Translations under genes and position numbers: made by a program
The notes under the pieces: generated by a model
What the model saw: only the letters and a program-made list of their open reading frames with translations
Databases searched by the model: none
Told to the model about the DNA's origin: nothing
Assembly: GCF_000213555.1 (NCBI RefSeq)
Contig: NZ_GL891989.1
Span: 85,108 to 122,177 of the forward strand
Source: Dysgonomonas gadei ATCC BAA-286
GTDB lineage: Bacteria > Bacteroidota > Bacteroidia > Bacteroidales > Dysgonomonadaceae
Direction: 5' to 3'
DNA: 37,070 bases
Part shown: positions 9,317 through 17,264 of the stretch, one piece after another
How the letters are laid out: each line of letters starts with the position of its first letter
Numbering within the stretch: position 1 is the first letter of the stretch

Positions 9317-10513
9317 ATGAAAACAATATATATAGCGATAATTGCTTTGTCTCTTATATTTTTAGGGTCATGTGGACAGAAGCCTAAAAATGAGGCTGAA
9401 AAAGAAAAAGAAGGTACAGAAGAATCTCATGGTGGCGAATCGGTAGAAGTAGAGCTAACCGAATCACAAATGAAAGCTGTGGATATTCAACTTGGCAAAA
9501 TTGAACAGAGAGACTTAAATAGTATTATTCGAGTAAATGGCGAAATGGCCTTGGATCCACAGAAAAAAGCGGAGGTAACCTCTTTGTTAGGAGGGATCAT
9601 CAAACAGGTAATGGTGATTGAAGGTCGAGCCGTGAGTGCCGGACAAGCTGTAGCCTATCTCGAAAATACGGAAATAGTGGAGTTGCAAAAGAATTATCTG
9701 ACAACTAAAAAAGAGGCATTGATTGCCGATCAAGAATACAGAAGACAAAAAGATTTATCCACTCAAGGTGCAGGGGTTGAAAAAACTTTGCAGCAGGCAA
9801 CAGCTAATTACGAGATAACTAAAGCGCAGCTAACAGGTTTGGAAAAGCAGCTAAGACAATTATCCATTAGCCCCGAACAGGTTTCTTCAGGTAATATGGT
9901 TACTCAAATTCCGATAAAAACGCCTATTTCAGGAACTGTCAGCAAAATCAATATCAGTACCGGAAGTTATGTCGATATGCAAACACCACTAATGAGTATT
10001 ACCGATAATGCAGGTATACACTGCGATGTTAAAGTCTTTGAAAAAGATATTAATATGGTAAGAATCGGACAGGAAGTGGATATTACCCTCACCAACCAAC
10101 CCGGTGTTAATCTGAAAGGTGAGATTTATGAAATCAACAAGTCTTTCGAAGGGGATACCAAGGCAATTATCGTTCATGCAAATATAAAAGGTAAGACAGA
10201 TATCAAATTGATTCCGGGTATGTATGTTACCGGATTGATTAATGTTGGAAAACAAAAAACTGATGCTGTACCCAATGATGCCATTATCAGCAATGAAGGA
10301 AAGAAATACATATTTGTGTTAGAGAAAGAAGCTAATGAAGAAGGTGTAAAAACTTATCATTTTGAAAGGATTGAGGTATTGACAGGTATAAGCGAACTAG
10401 GATATACACAGATAACTCCGGTAAATAAACTGGAAGAGGGTGTGACTATCGTTAAAGCTAATGCATTTTATTTAGCATCTATGAGTACAGATCATGGTGA
10501 ACATGGTCATTAA
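9317..10513 (+). CDS. Efflux RND periplasmic adaptor lipoprotein (CusB/CzcB-like)
   Basis: 398 residues. The start MKTIYIAIIALSLIFLGSCG is a lipoprotein signal with the lipobox Cys at residue 19, so the protein should be anchored in a membrane facing the periplasm. Then come a Glu/Lys/His-rich linker, a barrel-sandwich half (VTSLLGGIIKQVMVIEGRAVSAGQ), an alpha-helical hairpin (about 125-190), the second lipoyl half (IKTPISGTVSKINIS) and beta-barrel and membrane-proximal domains. The C-terminus is His-rich (DHGEHGH), plausibly metal-binding. It links pump and channel and starts 9 bp after the channel gene. Confidence 0.92.
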   Translation: MKTIYIAIIALSLIFLGSCGQKPKNEAEKEKEGTEESHGGESVEVELTESQMKAVDIQLGKIEQRDLNSIIRVNGEMALDPQKKAEVTSLLGGIIKQVMVIEGRAVSAGQAVAYLENTEIVELQKNYLTTKKEALIADQEYRRQKDLSTQGAGVEKTLQQATANYEITKAQLTGLEKQLRQLSISPEQVSSGNMVTQIPIKTPISGTVSKINISTGSYVDMQTPLMSITDNAGIHCDVKVFEKDINMVRIGQEVDITLTNQPGVNLKGEIYEINKSFEGDTKAIIVHANIKGKTDIKLIPGMYVTGLINVGKQKTDAVPNDAIISNEGKKYIFVLEKEANEEGVKTYHFERIEVLTGISELGYTQITPVNKLEEGVTIVKANAFYLASMSTDHGEHGH

Positions 10514-10543
10514 TCTTTTTGAAACATTAAATAATAAAATCAC

Positions 10544-10885
10544 ATGAAAGAGATAAAAGCTTTTATTAAACCGTTTAAGGTTAATGATATTCTAAGAGAA
10601 CTACTTTATGCAGGATTTCCAAATCTTACTGTTTCAATGGCTGAAGGCACAGGGCATTTAAAAAGTGAAGATGCTTCTTTATCCATGAATTTTGCACTTA
10701 CCAATAGTAAAGTTGCGAAGATTGAGATAGTGTGTAACAATGATGATGTGGATAAAATAATTACGATAATATCAACATATGGTAAAACAGGTAATTCAGG
10801 AGACGGTATAATCTATGTCTCTGATGTTGAAAGAGCAATCAGAGTCAGAACCGGATTGCCTGATGACAGGTGGCTTCTTGATTAG
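10544..10885 (+). CDS. PII-like protein of a metal-efflux operon
   Basis: 113 residues, the normal PII length. The C-terminal PII signature is clear (GNSGDGIIYVSDVERAIRVRTG, residues 83-104), as is the start MKEIKAFIKPFKVNDIL. The T-loop region (about 36-55) is unusual: the Tyr uridylylated in GlnB is absent. It is therefore unlikely to be a classical nitrogen regulator. PII paralogues lying inside CusA/CzcA operons have been described as a separate nitrogen-independent group, and this gene fits by position and by the missing Tyr. It may sense nucleotides or metal and adjust the efflux machinery. It lies 30 bp after the adaptor gene, in the same operon. Confidence 0.85.
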   Translation: MKEIKAFIKPFKVNDILRELLYAGFPNLTVSMAEGTGHLKSEDASLSMNFALTNSKVAKIEIVCNNDDVDKIITIISTYGKTGNSGDGIIYVSDVERAIRVRTGLPDDRWLLD

Positions 10886-10911
10886 TTATTAATTTTTAAA
10901 ATAGAGTCAAG

Positions 10912-11136
10912 ATGTTGAAAAATGATATTGGAATAAATGCCGGAGTAATATGGCAATTATTGTCTAATGAAGGAGCATTATCCGTAAGACAAATAGGGGA
11001 ATTGACCGGATATAATGATAAAAACATATGTTTGGCATTAGGATGGTTATCTCGAGAGAATAAGATCCAGTTCATTTACAAAAATGAAATACTCTATCTT
11101 GAGTTGAATAGCTCTACGAGTGAAATGTATTATTAA
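10912..11136 (+). CDS. Small winged-helix protein, DUF2582-like
   Basis: 74 residues. The segment AGVIWQLLSNEGALSVRQIGELTGYNDKNICLALGWLSRENKIQF reads as a helix-turn-helix followed by a short wing (YKNEILYLEL). The family is common in Bacteroidota and is thought to bind DNA, but its targets are unknown. Lying between the PII-like gene and the P-type ATPase, it may be a second regulator of metal resistance, perhaps working with the PII-like protein. No metal ligands (Cys/His clusters) are visible in it, so it is not itself an obvious metal sensor. Confidence 0.75.
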   Translation: MLKNDIGINAGVIWQLLSNEGALSVRQIGELTGYNDKNICLALGWLSRENKIQFIYKNEILYLELNSSTSEMYY

Positions 11137-11148
11137 ATACTTATAGCA

Positions 11149-13071
11149 ATGAATACAGAGAATAATTATAAATGCACATCTTGCGACTCTACCGAGTCGC
11201 AGATGTTTGAAAATAACTGGAAGCAGTATATCCCGGTTTCAATAAGTTTACTTATGCTACTTGTTGGTATTACGATGGATAATTTTATTCCAGATATATT
11301 TAACGGCTATCTTCGTTTAGGGTTGTATATTATAGCTTACATCCCTGTTGCCTTTCCCGTTTTTAGGGAAGCCGTTGAAACGATCAAGGAAAAGGATTTC
11401 TTTACTGAGTTTACACTTATGGGGATGGCTACACTTGGAGCTTTCATTATAGGCGAATATCCCGAAGGAGTAGCTGTAATGGTATTTTATACGATTGGTG
11501 AATTGTTTCAAGATTCGGCTGTGAATAGAGCCAAAAGAAACATTAAGGCATTGCTTGATGTACGTCCTGACACAGCAACTGTTTATAGAAATGATTCATA
11601 TCAAACAATATCTCCTGAAGAAGTGGAAATTGACGAAGTTATTCAGGTAAAAGCCGGAGAGAAAGTCCCTTTGGATGGAATAATGCTTACATCATCAGCA
11701 AGCTTTAATACAGCAGCATTAACAGGGGAAAGCAAACCGAAAACTATTTCAGCCGGTGAAACTGTACTAGCAGGAATGTTGAATCTTGATAAAGTGATCG
11801 AAATAAAGGTTGCTAAAAAGTATCAGGATAGTTCTCTTGCCAGAATCCTAGAAATGGTGCAAGATGCAACTTCCCGAAAAGCAAAGACAGAGTTATTGAT
11901 CCGTAAATTTGCCAAGATATATACTCCGATTGTATTCCTGTTAGCTCTCTTTATAACAGTCATTCCTTATTTTGTGGTGAGCGACTATATATTTAGCGAA
12001 TGGTTATCCCGTGCATTGGTATTCTTGGTAATCTCCTGCCCATGTGCATTAGTTATTTCTATCCCATTAGGCTATTTCGGCGGAATCGGAGCAGCTTCTA
12101 AAGCAGGCATACTCTTCAAGGGAGCTAACTATCTCGATTTAATGACTAAGGTCAATACAGTCGTGATGGATAAAACAGGTACTTTGACCAAAGGTGTGTT
12201 CAATGTGCAGAAAGTTGCGTCGGTCGATGAAGATAAGCAAGAGGAATTTGTCGCTATTGTTGCTGCCATAGAGAAATTCTCAAATCATCCCATTGCTAGA
12301 GCAATTGTTCAATTTGCAAAGGATTCAGATAATTATACAGCTACAGATGTGGAAGAAATATCAGGGCATGGACTTAAAGGGATCGTAAATGGAGAAGAAG
12401 TATTGGTGGGCAATGCTAAGTTGATGCAGAAATTTAATATCTCTTATGACAGAACAATTGAATTTATAGTTGAGACTATTGTGATTGCAGCTATTAATGA
12501 AGAATATGCGGGCTATATAACAATAGCGGATGAGGTAAAAGATGATGCACAGGCTGCTATTTCAGATATGCATTTATCTGGAATCAAACAAGTTGTAATG
12601 TTGAGTGGGGATAAATCTTCCATAACGAATAATGTAGCATCCAGCCTTGGTATTGACAGTGCCTATGGGGACCTCTTACCTGAAGATAAGGTTCGTCATA
12701 TAGAGGAACTGAAAACAGAAAAGAATAATGTCATTGCTTTTGTCGGAGATGGAATAAATGATGCTCCCTCACTGGCATTAAGTGATGTTGGAATAGCAAT
12801 GGGAGGAATGGGGAGTGATGCTGCTATCGAAGTGGCCGATGTAATCATTCAGACAGATCAACCATCCAAAATAGCAACTTCGATTAAAATAGCTAAAGCT
12901 ACAAGGCAAGTTGTCATACAGAATATAGTATTGGCATTCTCGGTTAAACTGATTGTACTTATTTTAGGTGGTTTTGGTTTGGCTACCATGTGGGAAGCGG
13001 TCTTTGCTGATGTTGGGGTCTCTCTGCTAGCAATACTAAATGCGGTCAGAATATTAAAAATGAGGTTCTGA
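11149..13071 (+). CDS. Heavy-metal P1B-type ATPase, Zn/Cd/Pb type
   Basis: 640 residues. It couples ATP hydrolysis to metal export from the cytoplasm. Visible motifs are the actuator TGES (in AALTGESKPK), the membrane metal site SCPCALVISIPLG near residue 298, the phosphorylation site DKTGTLTKG with Asp near 341, the nucleotide-domain NHPIARAI, the hinge GDGINDAPSLALSDVGIAMG, and a last helix with Asp in ADVGVSLLAILNA. CPC with the distal Asp-x-Gly is the P1B-2 (ZntA/CadA) pattern. There is no full N-terminal HMA domain, only a short CTSCDSTES stretch that might bind metal. It would pass metal to the periplasm for the RND system. Confidence 0.93.
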   Translation: MNTENNYKCTSCDSTESQMFENNWKQYIPVSISLLMLLVGITMDNFIPDIFNGYLRLGLYIIAYIPVAFPVFREAVETIKEKDFFTEFTLMGMATLGAFIIGEYPEGVAVMVFYTIGELFQDSAVNRAKRNIKALLDVRPDTATVYRNDSYQTISPEEVEIDEVIQVKAGEKVPLDGIMLTSSASFNTAALTGESKPKTISAGETVLAGMLNLDKVIEIKVAKKYQDSSLARILEMVQDATSRKAKTELLIRKFAKIYTPIVFLLALFITVIPYFVVSDYIFSEWLSRALVFLVISCPCALVISIPLGYFGGIGAASKAGILFKGANYLDLMTKVNTVVMDKTGTLTKGVFNVQKVASVDEDKQEEFVAIVAAIEKFSNHPIARAIVQFAKDSDNYTATDVEEISGHGLKGIVNGEEVLVGNAKLMQKFNISYDRTIEFIVETIVIAAINEEYAGYITIADEVKDDAQAAISDMHLSGIKQVVMLSGDKSSITNNVASSLGIDSAYGDLLPEDKVRHIEELKTEKNNVIAFVGDGINDAPSLALSDVGIAMGGMGSDAAIEVADVIIQTDQPSKIATSIKIAKATRQVVIQNIVLAFSVKLIVLILGGFGLATMWEAVFADVGVSLLAILNAVRILKMRF

Positions 13072-13099
13072 AAGTCTTGTAACTAACACTATTATCGTC

Positions 13100-13348
13100 A
13101 TGAGTAAAAAGAGACGTATAAGAAGATTAGCAGCAAGAAAAGAAACTCCATCAAAACTGAATCCCATTATAAAAAGATATCTTTCTCTGATAAGTATATC
13201 TATAGGTGCTTTGATGGGAATAATTGTATGGCTTATATTCTTCAGATGTAAGAGTGAACATTGTCCAAATCATTTTAATCCGATTCCATATATGGTAGTG
13301 TTTGGGTTTAACACATGGATTATAGCTAATTATATTTTCAGAAAGTAA
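13100..13348 (+). CDS. Small two-helix membrane protein, DUF6132-like
   Basis: 82 residues: a very basic N-terminal tail (KKRRIRRLAARK), one membrane helix (about 29-48) ending in FFRCKSEHCPN, and a second helix near the C-terminus. The helix-Cys-x4-Cys-Pro-helix pattern resembles DUF6132 proteins, small membrane proteins of unknown function in Bacteroidota. It is the last gene before a strong terminator-like hairpin, so it probably closes the metal operon. The paired Cys residues could bind metal, but that is a guess. Confidence 0.6.
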   Translation: MSKKRRIRRLAARKETPSKLNPIIKRYLSLISISIGALMGIIVWLIFFRCKSEHCPNHFNPIPYMVVFGFNTWIIANYIFRK

Positions 13349-13359
13349 TTTTTCAAAAT

Positions 13360-13410
13360 TTCGTTTGGCTGAACACAACTCTTTAGCTCAGCCAAGCGAA
13401 TCTTATTTTT
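13360..13410 (+). terminator. Rho-independent terminator-like hairpin after the metal operon
   Basis: TTCGTTTGGCTGA (from 13360) pairs with TCAGCCAAGCGAA (to 13400) over 13 bp with one G-T pair, and is followed by TCTTATTTTT. It starts 11 bp after the stop of the small membrane protein gene and ends only 12 bp before the PAP2 start codon. It could end the metal operon or attenuate readthrough into PAP2. Confidence 0.65.
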
Positions 13411-13421
13411 ATAAAAAAACA

Positions 13422-14273
13422 ATGAATAACATATCGGTTTGTATTGTCTTCTTCTTGCTCTTATTTCAATCGGTAAAAGCGGATACAGTAGATAATGATA
13501 CACTACAAAGCAACTACCCAATCATCGATTTTTCGATTCAGGGCAGTGATATACCTTCTACTAATTTAATTTCTGTAGATACAGTCATTTCTGACAAGAT
13601 AAAACCTGTAAAACAGCTTAAGTTTTCATATAAGCAATTAATTATTCCTTCGGCTTTAATTGCTTATGGTGTATTTGAAACAGCTATAGAGCATAATTAT
13701 TTGCTTAACAGGCAGGTAAAGCATGAAGTAACAGAACATATTGATTCGAAGTTTACCATAGATGACATTTCTCAATATGTTCCGGCAGGAAGTGTATACG
13801 CACTGAATTTAATGGGGATAAAAGGTAAAAATAATTTTAAAGACAGAACCTTTATTCTAGGAATATCTACTCTTTTTATGGCAGCATCAGTAAATACGAT
13901 AAAGTATTCAACAAAGATAGAGAGACCAGATAAATCAGCGAAAAACTCTTTTCCCTCAGGTCATACAGCGGTAGCTTTTATGGGTGCAGAATTTCTTTGG
14001 CAGGAATATAAAGATGTTTCAATATGGTATGGCATAACAGGCTACACCATTGCAACCGGAACAGGGATATTTCGTTTATATAATGACAAACATTGGTTTG
14101 CAGATGTTATTGTGGGAGCCGGACTCGGTATTCTAAGCACCAAGGCTGCTTACTGGCTTTATCCCTATTTGCAGAGGAAGTTTATGAACAAAGGTACATT
14201 TAGCAAACAAATCTCTTTTAGCCCTTTTTATAATGGAAAACAAGGAGGTCTGGCTATAGCCTTATCTCTGTAA
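13422..14273 (+). CDS. PAP2-family phosphatase (phosphatidic acid phosphatase type)
   Basis: 283 residues from ATG 13422, which opens a good signal peptide (NISVCIVFFLLLFQSVKA). An in-frame ATG at 13365 lies inside the preceding hairpin and would spoil the signal sequence, so it is not preferred. The three PAP2 motifs are present: KYSTKIERP, PSGHTA, and FRLYNDKHWFADVIVG. It probably dephosphorylates lipid phosphates such as undecaprenyl pyrophosphate or lipid A phosphate on the periplasmic side. PAP2 genes are often carried on Bacteroidota elements. No link to metal resistance is evident, and no separate promoter is obvious in the 12 bp after the hairpin. Confidence 0.85.
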   Translation: MNNISVCIVFFLLLFQSVKADTVDNDTLQSNYPIIDFSIQGSDIPSTNLISVDTVISDKIKPVKQLKFSYKQLIIPSALIAYGVFETAIEHNYLLNRQVKHEVTEHIDSKFTIDDISQYVPAGSVYALNLMGIKGKNNFKDRTFILGISTLFMAASVNTIKYSTKIERPDKSAKNSFPSGHTAVAFMGAEFLWQEYKDVSIWYGITGYTIATGTGIFRLYNDKHWFADVIVGAGLGILSTKAAYWLYPYLQRKFMNKGTFSKQISFSPFYNGKQGGLAIALSL

Positions 14274-14294
14274 TAGCTATTGTTGGAGACATGT

Positions 14295-14319
14295 CCTATA
14301 TGAACTAATTATAGGTTTG
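14295..14319 (+). promoter_or_regulatory. Candidate promoter and operator upstream of the RteC gene
   Basis: The dyad CCTATA-N9-TATAGG (14295-14315) overlaps a TAGGTTTG box (14312-14319) that fits the -7 consensus TAnnTTTG. A regulator bound to the dyad would cover the promoter. The ATG follows 80 bp downstream. Confidence 0.35.
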
Positions 14320-14399
14320 AGCGATTATTATGACTTATTCTTTCTTCGACTAGTCTAAAATAGGTATCTAATACATAAAAAACAGAATACAATAATACA

Positions 14400-15248
14400 A
14401 TGGAGCAATTTATTCGCAATATAAAAGAAAATATCAATAAAGAAATTCAGCTTATTGATTCTGAGGAATGTAATATCTTTCAGAAATCTATTAGTATTAT
14501 TTCATTATTGGAGTCTACATTTGATGAATTAAAAGAATTTGTTTCAAATTATACATTTAAAAGTCCGCTTGATGAAATCATCTTTTTTAAAGAGACGAAA
14601 CCTCAACTTTTTAGCATTCTAATTTACCATAGAAAGATATATAATCTGGAAATGCGAATGCCCACCGGAAGTTGCATCGATCGCAAAAATTATTTAGAAG
14701 GAATTTTAGGACGCATAAAGTATTTTTTCGATAATAATGCTGACTTCTATCAATATTATCGTTCAGGAAGTACCCACCTTGATAAATATTACTTTCTAAG
14801 AGGTAAGCCAGATATTCAGTTAATACAGGATTGCTTCTACTTTGAAAGGGACTCTAAATTCTCTACGAGCTTTGATTTTAAGGTTTCGAAGATGATTGCC
14901 AATGAGAGATTAACGGTATATGTAAACAATAAACTCCTACATATTAGTAATCTCGAATCCAATATTCAAGACTCATTTAATTTGCCAAAGGCAAGACTGA
15001 CATGGACTGCTAAAAAAGCAGAACTTGTTGAGCAGATTTACGCATGGGATAACGCAGGTTGTTTCAATAATGGCAATACGAATATAAAAGAGCTAGCGGA
15101 ATATATTGAAACTGTTTTCAATATCAATTTGGGTGACTTCTATCACACGTTTCTGGAAATTCGAGAACGTAAAGGTAGCCGTACTTTATTTTTAGATAAA
15201 TTGATAAAGCTTCTCGAAGAAAGAATGGATGGATTAGATAATAAATGA
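14400..15248 (+). CDS. rteC: RteC-family regulator of a conjugative element
   Basis: 282 residues matching the RteC family by overall pattern: an N-terminal helical region, FKETKPQLFSILIYHRKIYNLE, the central FFDNNADFYQYYRSG, and a C-terminal half with WTAKKAELVEQIYAW followed by a helix-turn-helix-like stretch ending NLGDFYHTFLEIRERKGSRTLFLDKLIKLL. In CTnDOT, RteC activates the excision genes under control of RteA/RteB. Here no rteA, rteB, excisionase or integrase is visible, so the gene is isolated or lies at one end of an element. It is the main evidence that the left part of the window is mobile. Confidence 0.8.
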   Translation: MEQFIRNIKENINKEIQLIDSEECNIFQKSISIISLLESTFDELKEFVSNYTFKSPLDEIIFFKETKPQLFSILIYHRKIYNLEMRMPTGSCIDRKNYLEGILGRIKYFFDNNADFYQYYRSGSTHLDKYYFLRGKPDIQLIQDCFYFERDSKFSTSFDFKVSKMIANERLTVYVNNKLLHISNLESNIQDSFNLPKARLTWTAKKAELVEQIYAWDNAGCFNNGNTNIKELAEYIETVFNINLGDFYHTFLEIRERKGSRTLFLDKLIKLLEERMDGLDNK

Positions 15249-15271
15249 GCATGATTTTTATAAAAATACAC

Positions 15272-15512
15272 TATATTTGTCGATAGGAAAATAACACTAT
15301 TCAATAGCGGACAAAGAACAGCCAATAGCTGTCAATTAGCTTCTCCTAAAGTGTTCACCTCAAAGCGATCTGATCAAGTAAAGTATTGAATAATATATGG
15401 TTGATAGGTGTGGTTCACAAGCCCCCGCTTCCGCAATATCGTTTGACTATCAGATGATTATGAAATAAAGGGACTAAAACGAGGACTAAACGTCTGTTTT
15501 AGTCTCTTTTTT
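15272..15512 (+). ncRNA. Candidate structured non-coding RNA after rteC
   Basis: A TATATTTG box at 15272-15279 fits the Bacteroidota -7 consensus. Downstream there is no open frame of note, but there is structure: ATTCAATA (15299-15306) pairs perfectly with TATTGAAT (15384-15391), ACAGC/GCTGT forms a small hairpin inside, and a terminator closes the unit at 15470-15512. The transcript would be about 220 nt. The stretch near 15410-15434 (GTTCACAAGCCCCCGCTTCC) looks like the 3' part of a tRNA, but no matching 5' half is present. It may be a regulatory RNA, or an attachment-site remnant. Confidence 0.35.
15470..15512 (+). terminator. Rho-independent terminator
   Basis: GGGACTAAAAC (15470-15480) pairs with GTTTTAGTCTC (15496-15506) over 11 bp with one G-T pair, followed by six T. 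It would end transcripts from rteC or from the candidate RNA. The loop carries a second copy of GGACTAAA, so an alternative shorter hairpin is possible. Confidence 0.75.
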
Positions 15513-15526
15513 ATTTAAAGTATTCT

Positions 15527-17167
15527 TTAAAATTGAATCATTCCGTTCCCCATGCTATGCTCTTCAAAAAAAGTTAATATCTCAGGTACTAATAATTTAC
15601 TTTCATCTAATTTCTGATATAATGATTCAAAGTGATTGAAGTAATTCATTTTGGAAAACTTGTAATCCTTATATTTATAAAAGGTCATTTCTTGTCCCTT
15701 GGATACAGTGATTAGCATTGTATTATAACTTAAACCAACAAAATCACATATTTCTAAATTATTTTTATCATATCCACCCCATGATAATGAATACATAAAT
15801 TCATCCATATCGTAATCCCATTTTGCAAATACTTGCTTTAATGGAATATCTTTTATCTTACCATCTAAATATCCAATATACATTCTCTTCTCATATTCTA
15901 ATTCAACTTCAATTTGATAAGATGGTATGTATAAGATTCCATCTGGTCTTGATAGAGCTAAGTATATAGAGTAGATTATATTCATAGGGTTGTAAATAGA
16001 ACATTTTGCATCTTTAATATTTTTGTTTTGAAGAATATCTAATATATTGAATATATGATTTTTCCAAACAATATTATCAGATAAACAATTTCCAATTTGA
16101 CGTCTCAATCTATGAATGTTAGCTTTATTTGAGAAATCAATCTTAGATTTAAACCTTTCTCCAGTTGTTCCGTCTGCACCCAATATTTCTTCTTCAATCT
16201 GATTATCTGAAAGAATTATATTTTTAGATAATGACCCATATTTTTTTATCTCAATCAATTCCCATCCTTGAACTTCTTTGAATAAATCATATTTAGCGGG
16301 CTTTCCAATTTCAACGGAATCTGCATGTGGAAAAGGTTCTGTTTCGATTAGTAACCCGTTTAGTTGCTCCATCTTATCAAGTGAACTCGCCTCATCATCA
16401 TTTAGAATCTCATCAATAGATTCTTCCAATTCTGAATATTGTGAAAGTATATCATAGTATTTTTCTAATGAAAGTAATTGATTTGTGGAATATATCATGT
16501 ATTTGTAGTCAGGCATTGATTTTTCATAAGTAGCGGTTATATCATAATTTCCAAAATTATTAATCGCAAATTCCTTAATTGAATTAAGTGTCATTTCTCG
16601 ATAACCCTTAGGAGCTTTAAGGATAATAAGAACAAAACTTTCAACGTTACGATTTAAAAAGAAATCACAATGCTCTTTAATACCTTTTTGAAGGGATTGT
16701 TCCGATATATAATATCTTGCCATCTGATGAGCACTTAATATTCGGTCTTCATTAGTTGCTGCTTTTTCTATTTTTCTTGCAGACAAATTATTCTCATCAG
16801 ATATGCATAATTTGAAACCTTCAACTTTTAGATCAACATTGGAAACAAAAGAAGAGAAAGGAACGAGTAATTCATCCCACTCAGTGGAAACTATAACCAA
16901 TTCTATCTCATCTGTTTTTATAGCAAGATTTTCTTTTACAGCCTCTAAATATTTAAATAATTCGTGTATAGCTTCTCTTGCTGTAGCGTTAGATTTTTTA
17001 AGTTCGATGACAATATATTTACCATTTCTATCATGAGCCAAAATATCAATGAAACTACGAGTGCCTATCTCACTTGGTAAATATTTTTCTTTCTCTAAAA
17101 ATTGGTAATTATTATTCAGTATACTAAGGTCTTGAACCAATAAGTCTCTAATTTCACTTTCCTTCAT
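15527..17167 (-). CDS. NucS/DUF91-like PD-(D/E)XK nuclease-domain protein
   Basis: 546 residues. The first 85 form a restriction-endonuclease-like fold of the NucS/DUF91 kind: GTRSFIDILAHD with Asp41, then YIVIELKKS with Glu55 and Lys57, then a helix with EAIHELFKYLEAVKENL. The remaining 460 residues match no family I can name. They include a long acidic stretch (about 225-265: ELEESIDEILNDDEASSLDK) and a C-terminal part rich in aromatic residues. Cytoplasmic, with no signal or membrane segment. It is flanked by a mobile-element regulator and an XRE protein, so anti-phage or element-maintenance roles are possible but unproven. No methylase or second defence gene is adjacent. Confidence 0.7.
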   Translation of the reverse strand: MKESEIRDLLVQDLSILNNNYQFLEKEKYLPSEIGTRSFIDILAHDRNGKYIVIELKKSNATAREAIHELFKYLEAVKENLAIKTDEIELVIVSTEWDELLVPFSSFVSNVDLKVEGFKLCISDENNLSARKIEKAATNEDRILSAHQMARYYISEQSLQKGIKEHCDFFLNRNVESFVLIILKAPKGYREMTLNSIKEFAINNFGNYDITATYEKSMPDYKYMIYSTNQLLSLEKYYDILSQYSELEESIDEILNDDEASSLDKMEQLNGLLIETEPFPHADSVEIGKPAKYDLFKEVQGWELIEIKKYGSLSKNIILSDNQIEEEILGADGTTGERFKSKIDFSNKANIHRLRRQIGNCLSDNIVWKNHIFNILDILQNKNIKDAKCSIYNPMNIIYSIYLALSRPDGILYIPSYQIEVELEYEKRMYIGYLDGKIKDIPLKQVFAKWDYDMDEFMYSLSWGGYDKNNLEICDFVGLSYNTMLITVSKGQEMTFYKYKDYKFSKMNYFNHFESLYQKLDESKLLVPEILTFFEEHSMGNGMIQF

Positions 17168-17191
17168 AATATATTATACTATAGGTTTTCT

Positions 17192-17199
17192 CAAAACTA
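17192..17199 (-). promoter_or_regulatory. Candidate -7 box for the NucS-like gene
   Basis: On the minus strand this reads TAGTTTTG followed by AGAA, 25 bp upstream of the ATG. The XRE gene has TACTTTTGAGAA at the corresponding place. Confidence 0.4.
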
Positions 17200-17264
17200 C
17201 AAATAAAAAATATTAATAACCTTTTTTTATTTAATCTATTTTTAGATATATATTAAAGGTCTTT

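Noticed and set aside
4938..13348. Copper-specific (Cus) assignment of the efflux operon.
   Set aside because: The P-type ATPase carries the CPC/Asp pattern of the Zn/Cd/Pb group, and no CusF-like or multicopper oxidase gene is present, so copper specificity is not supported.
15405..15436. tRNA gene near 15410-15436 (GTTCACA loop followed by an acceptor-like CTTCCGC).
   Set aside because: No 5' acceptor strand (GCGGAAG), D-arm or anticodon arm occurs at the right distance upstream. At most it is a 3' fragment.
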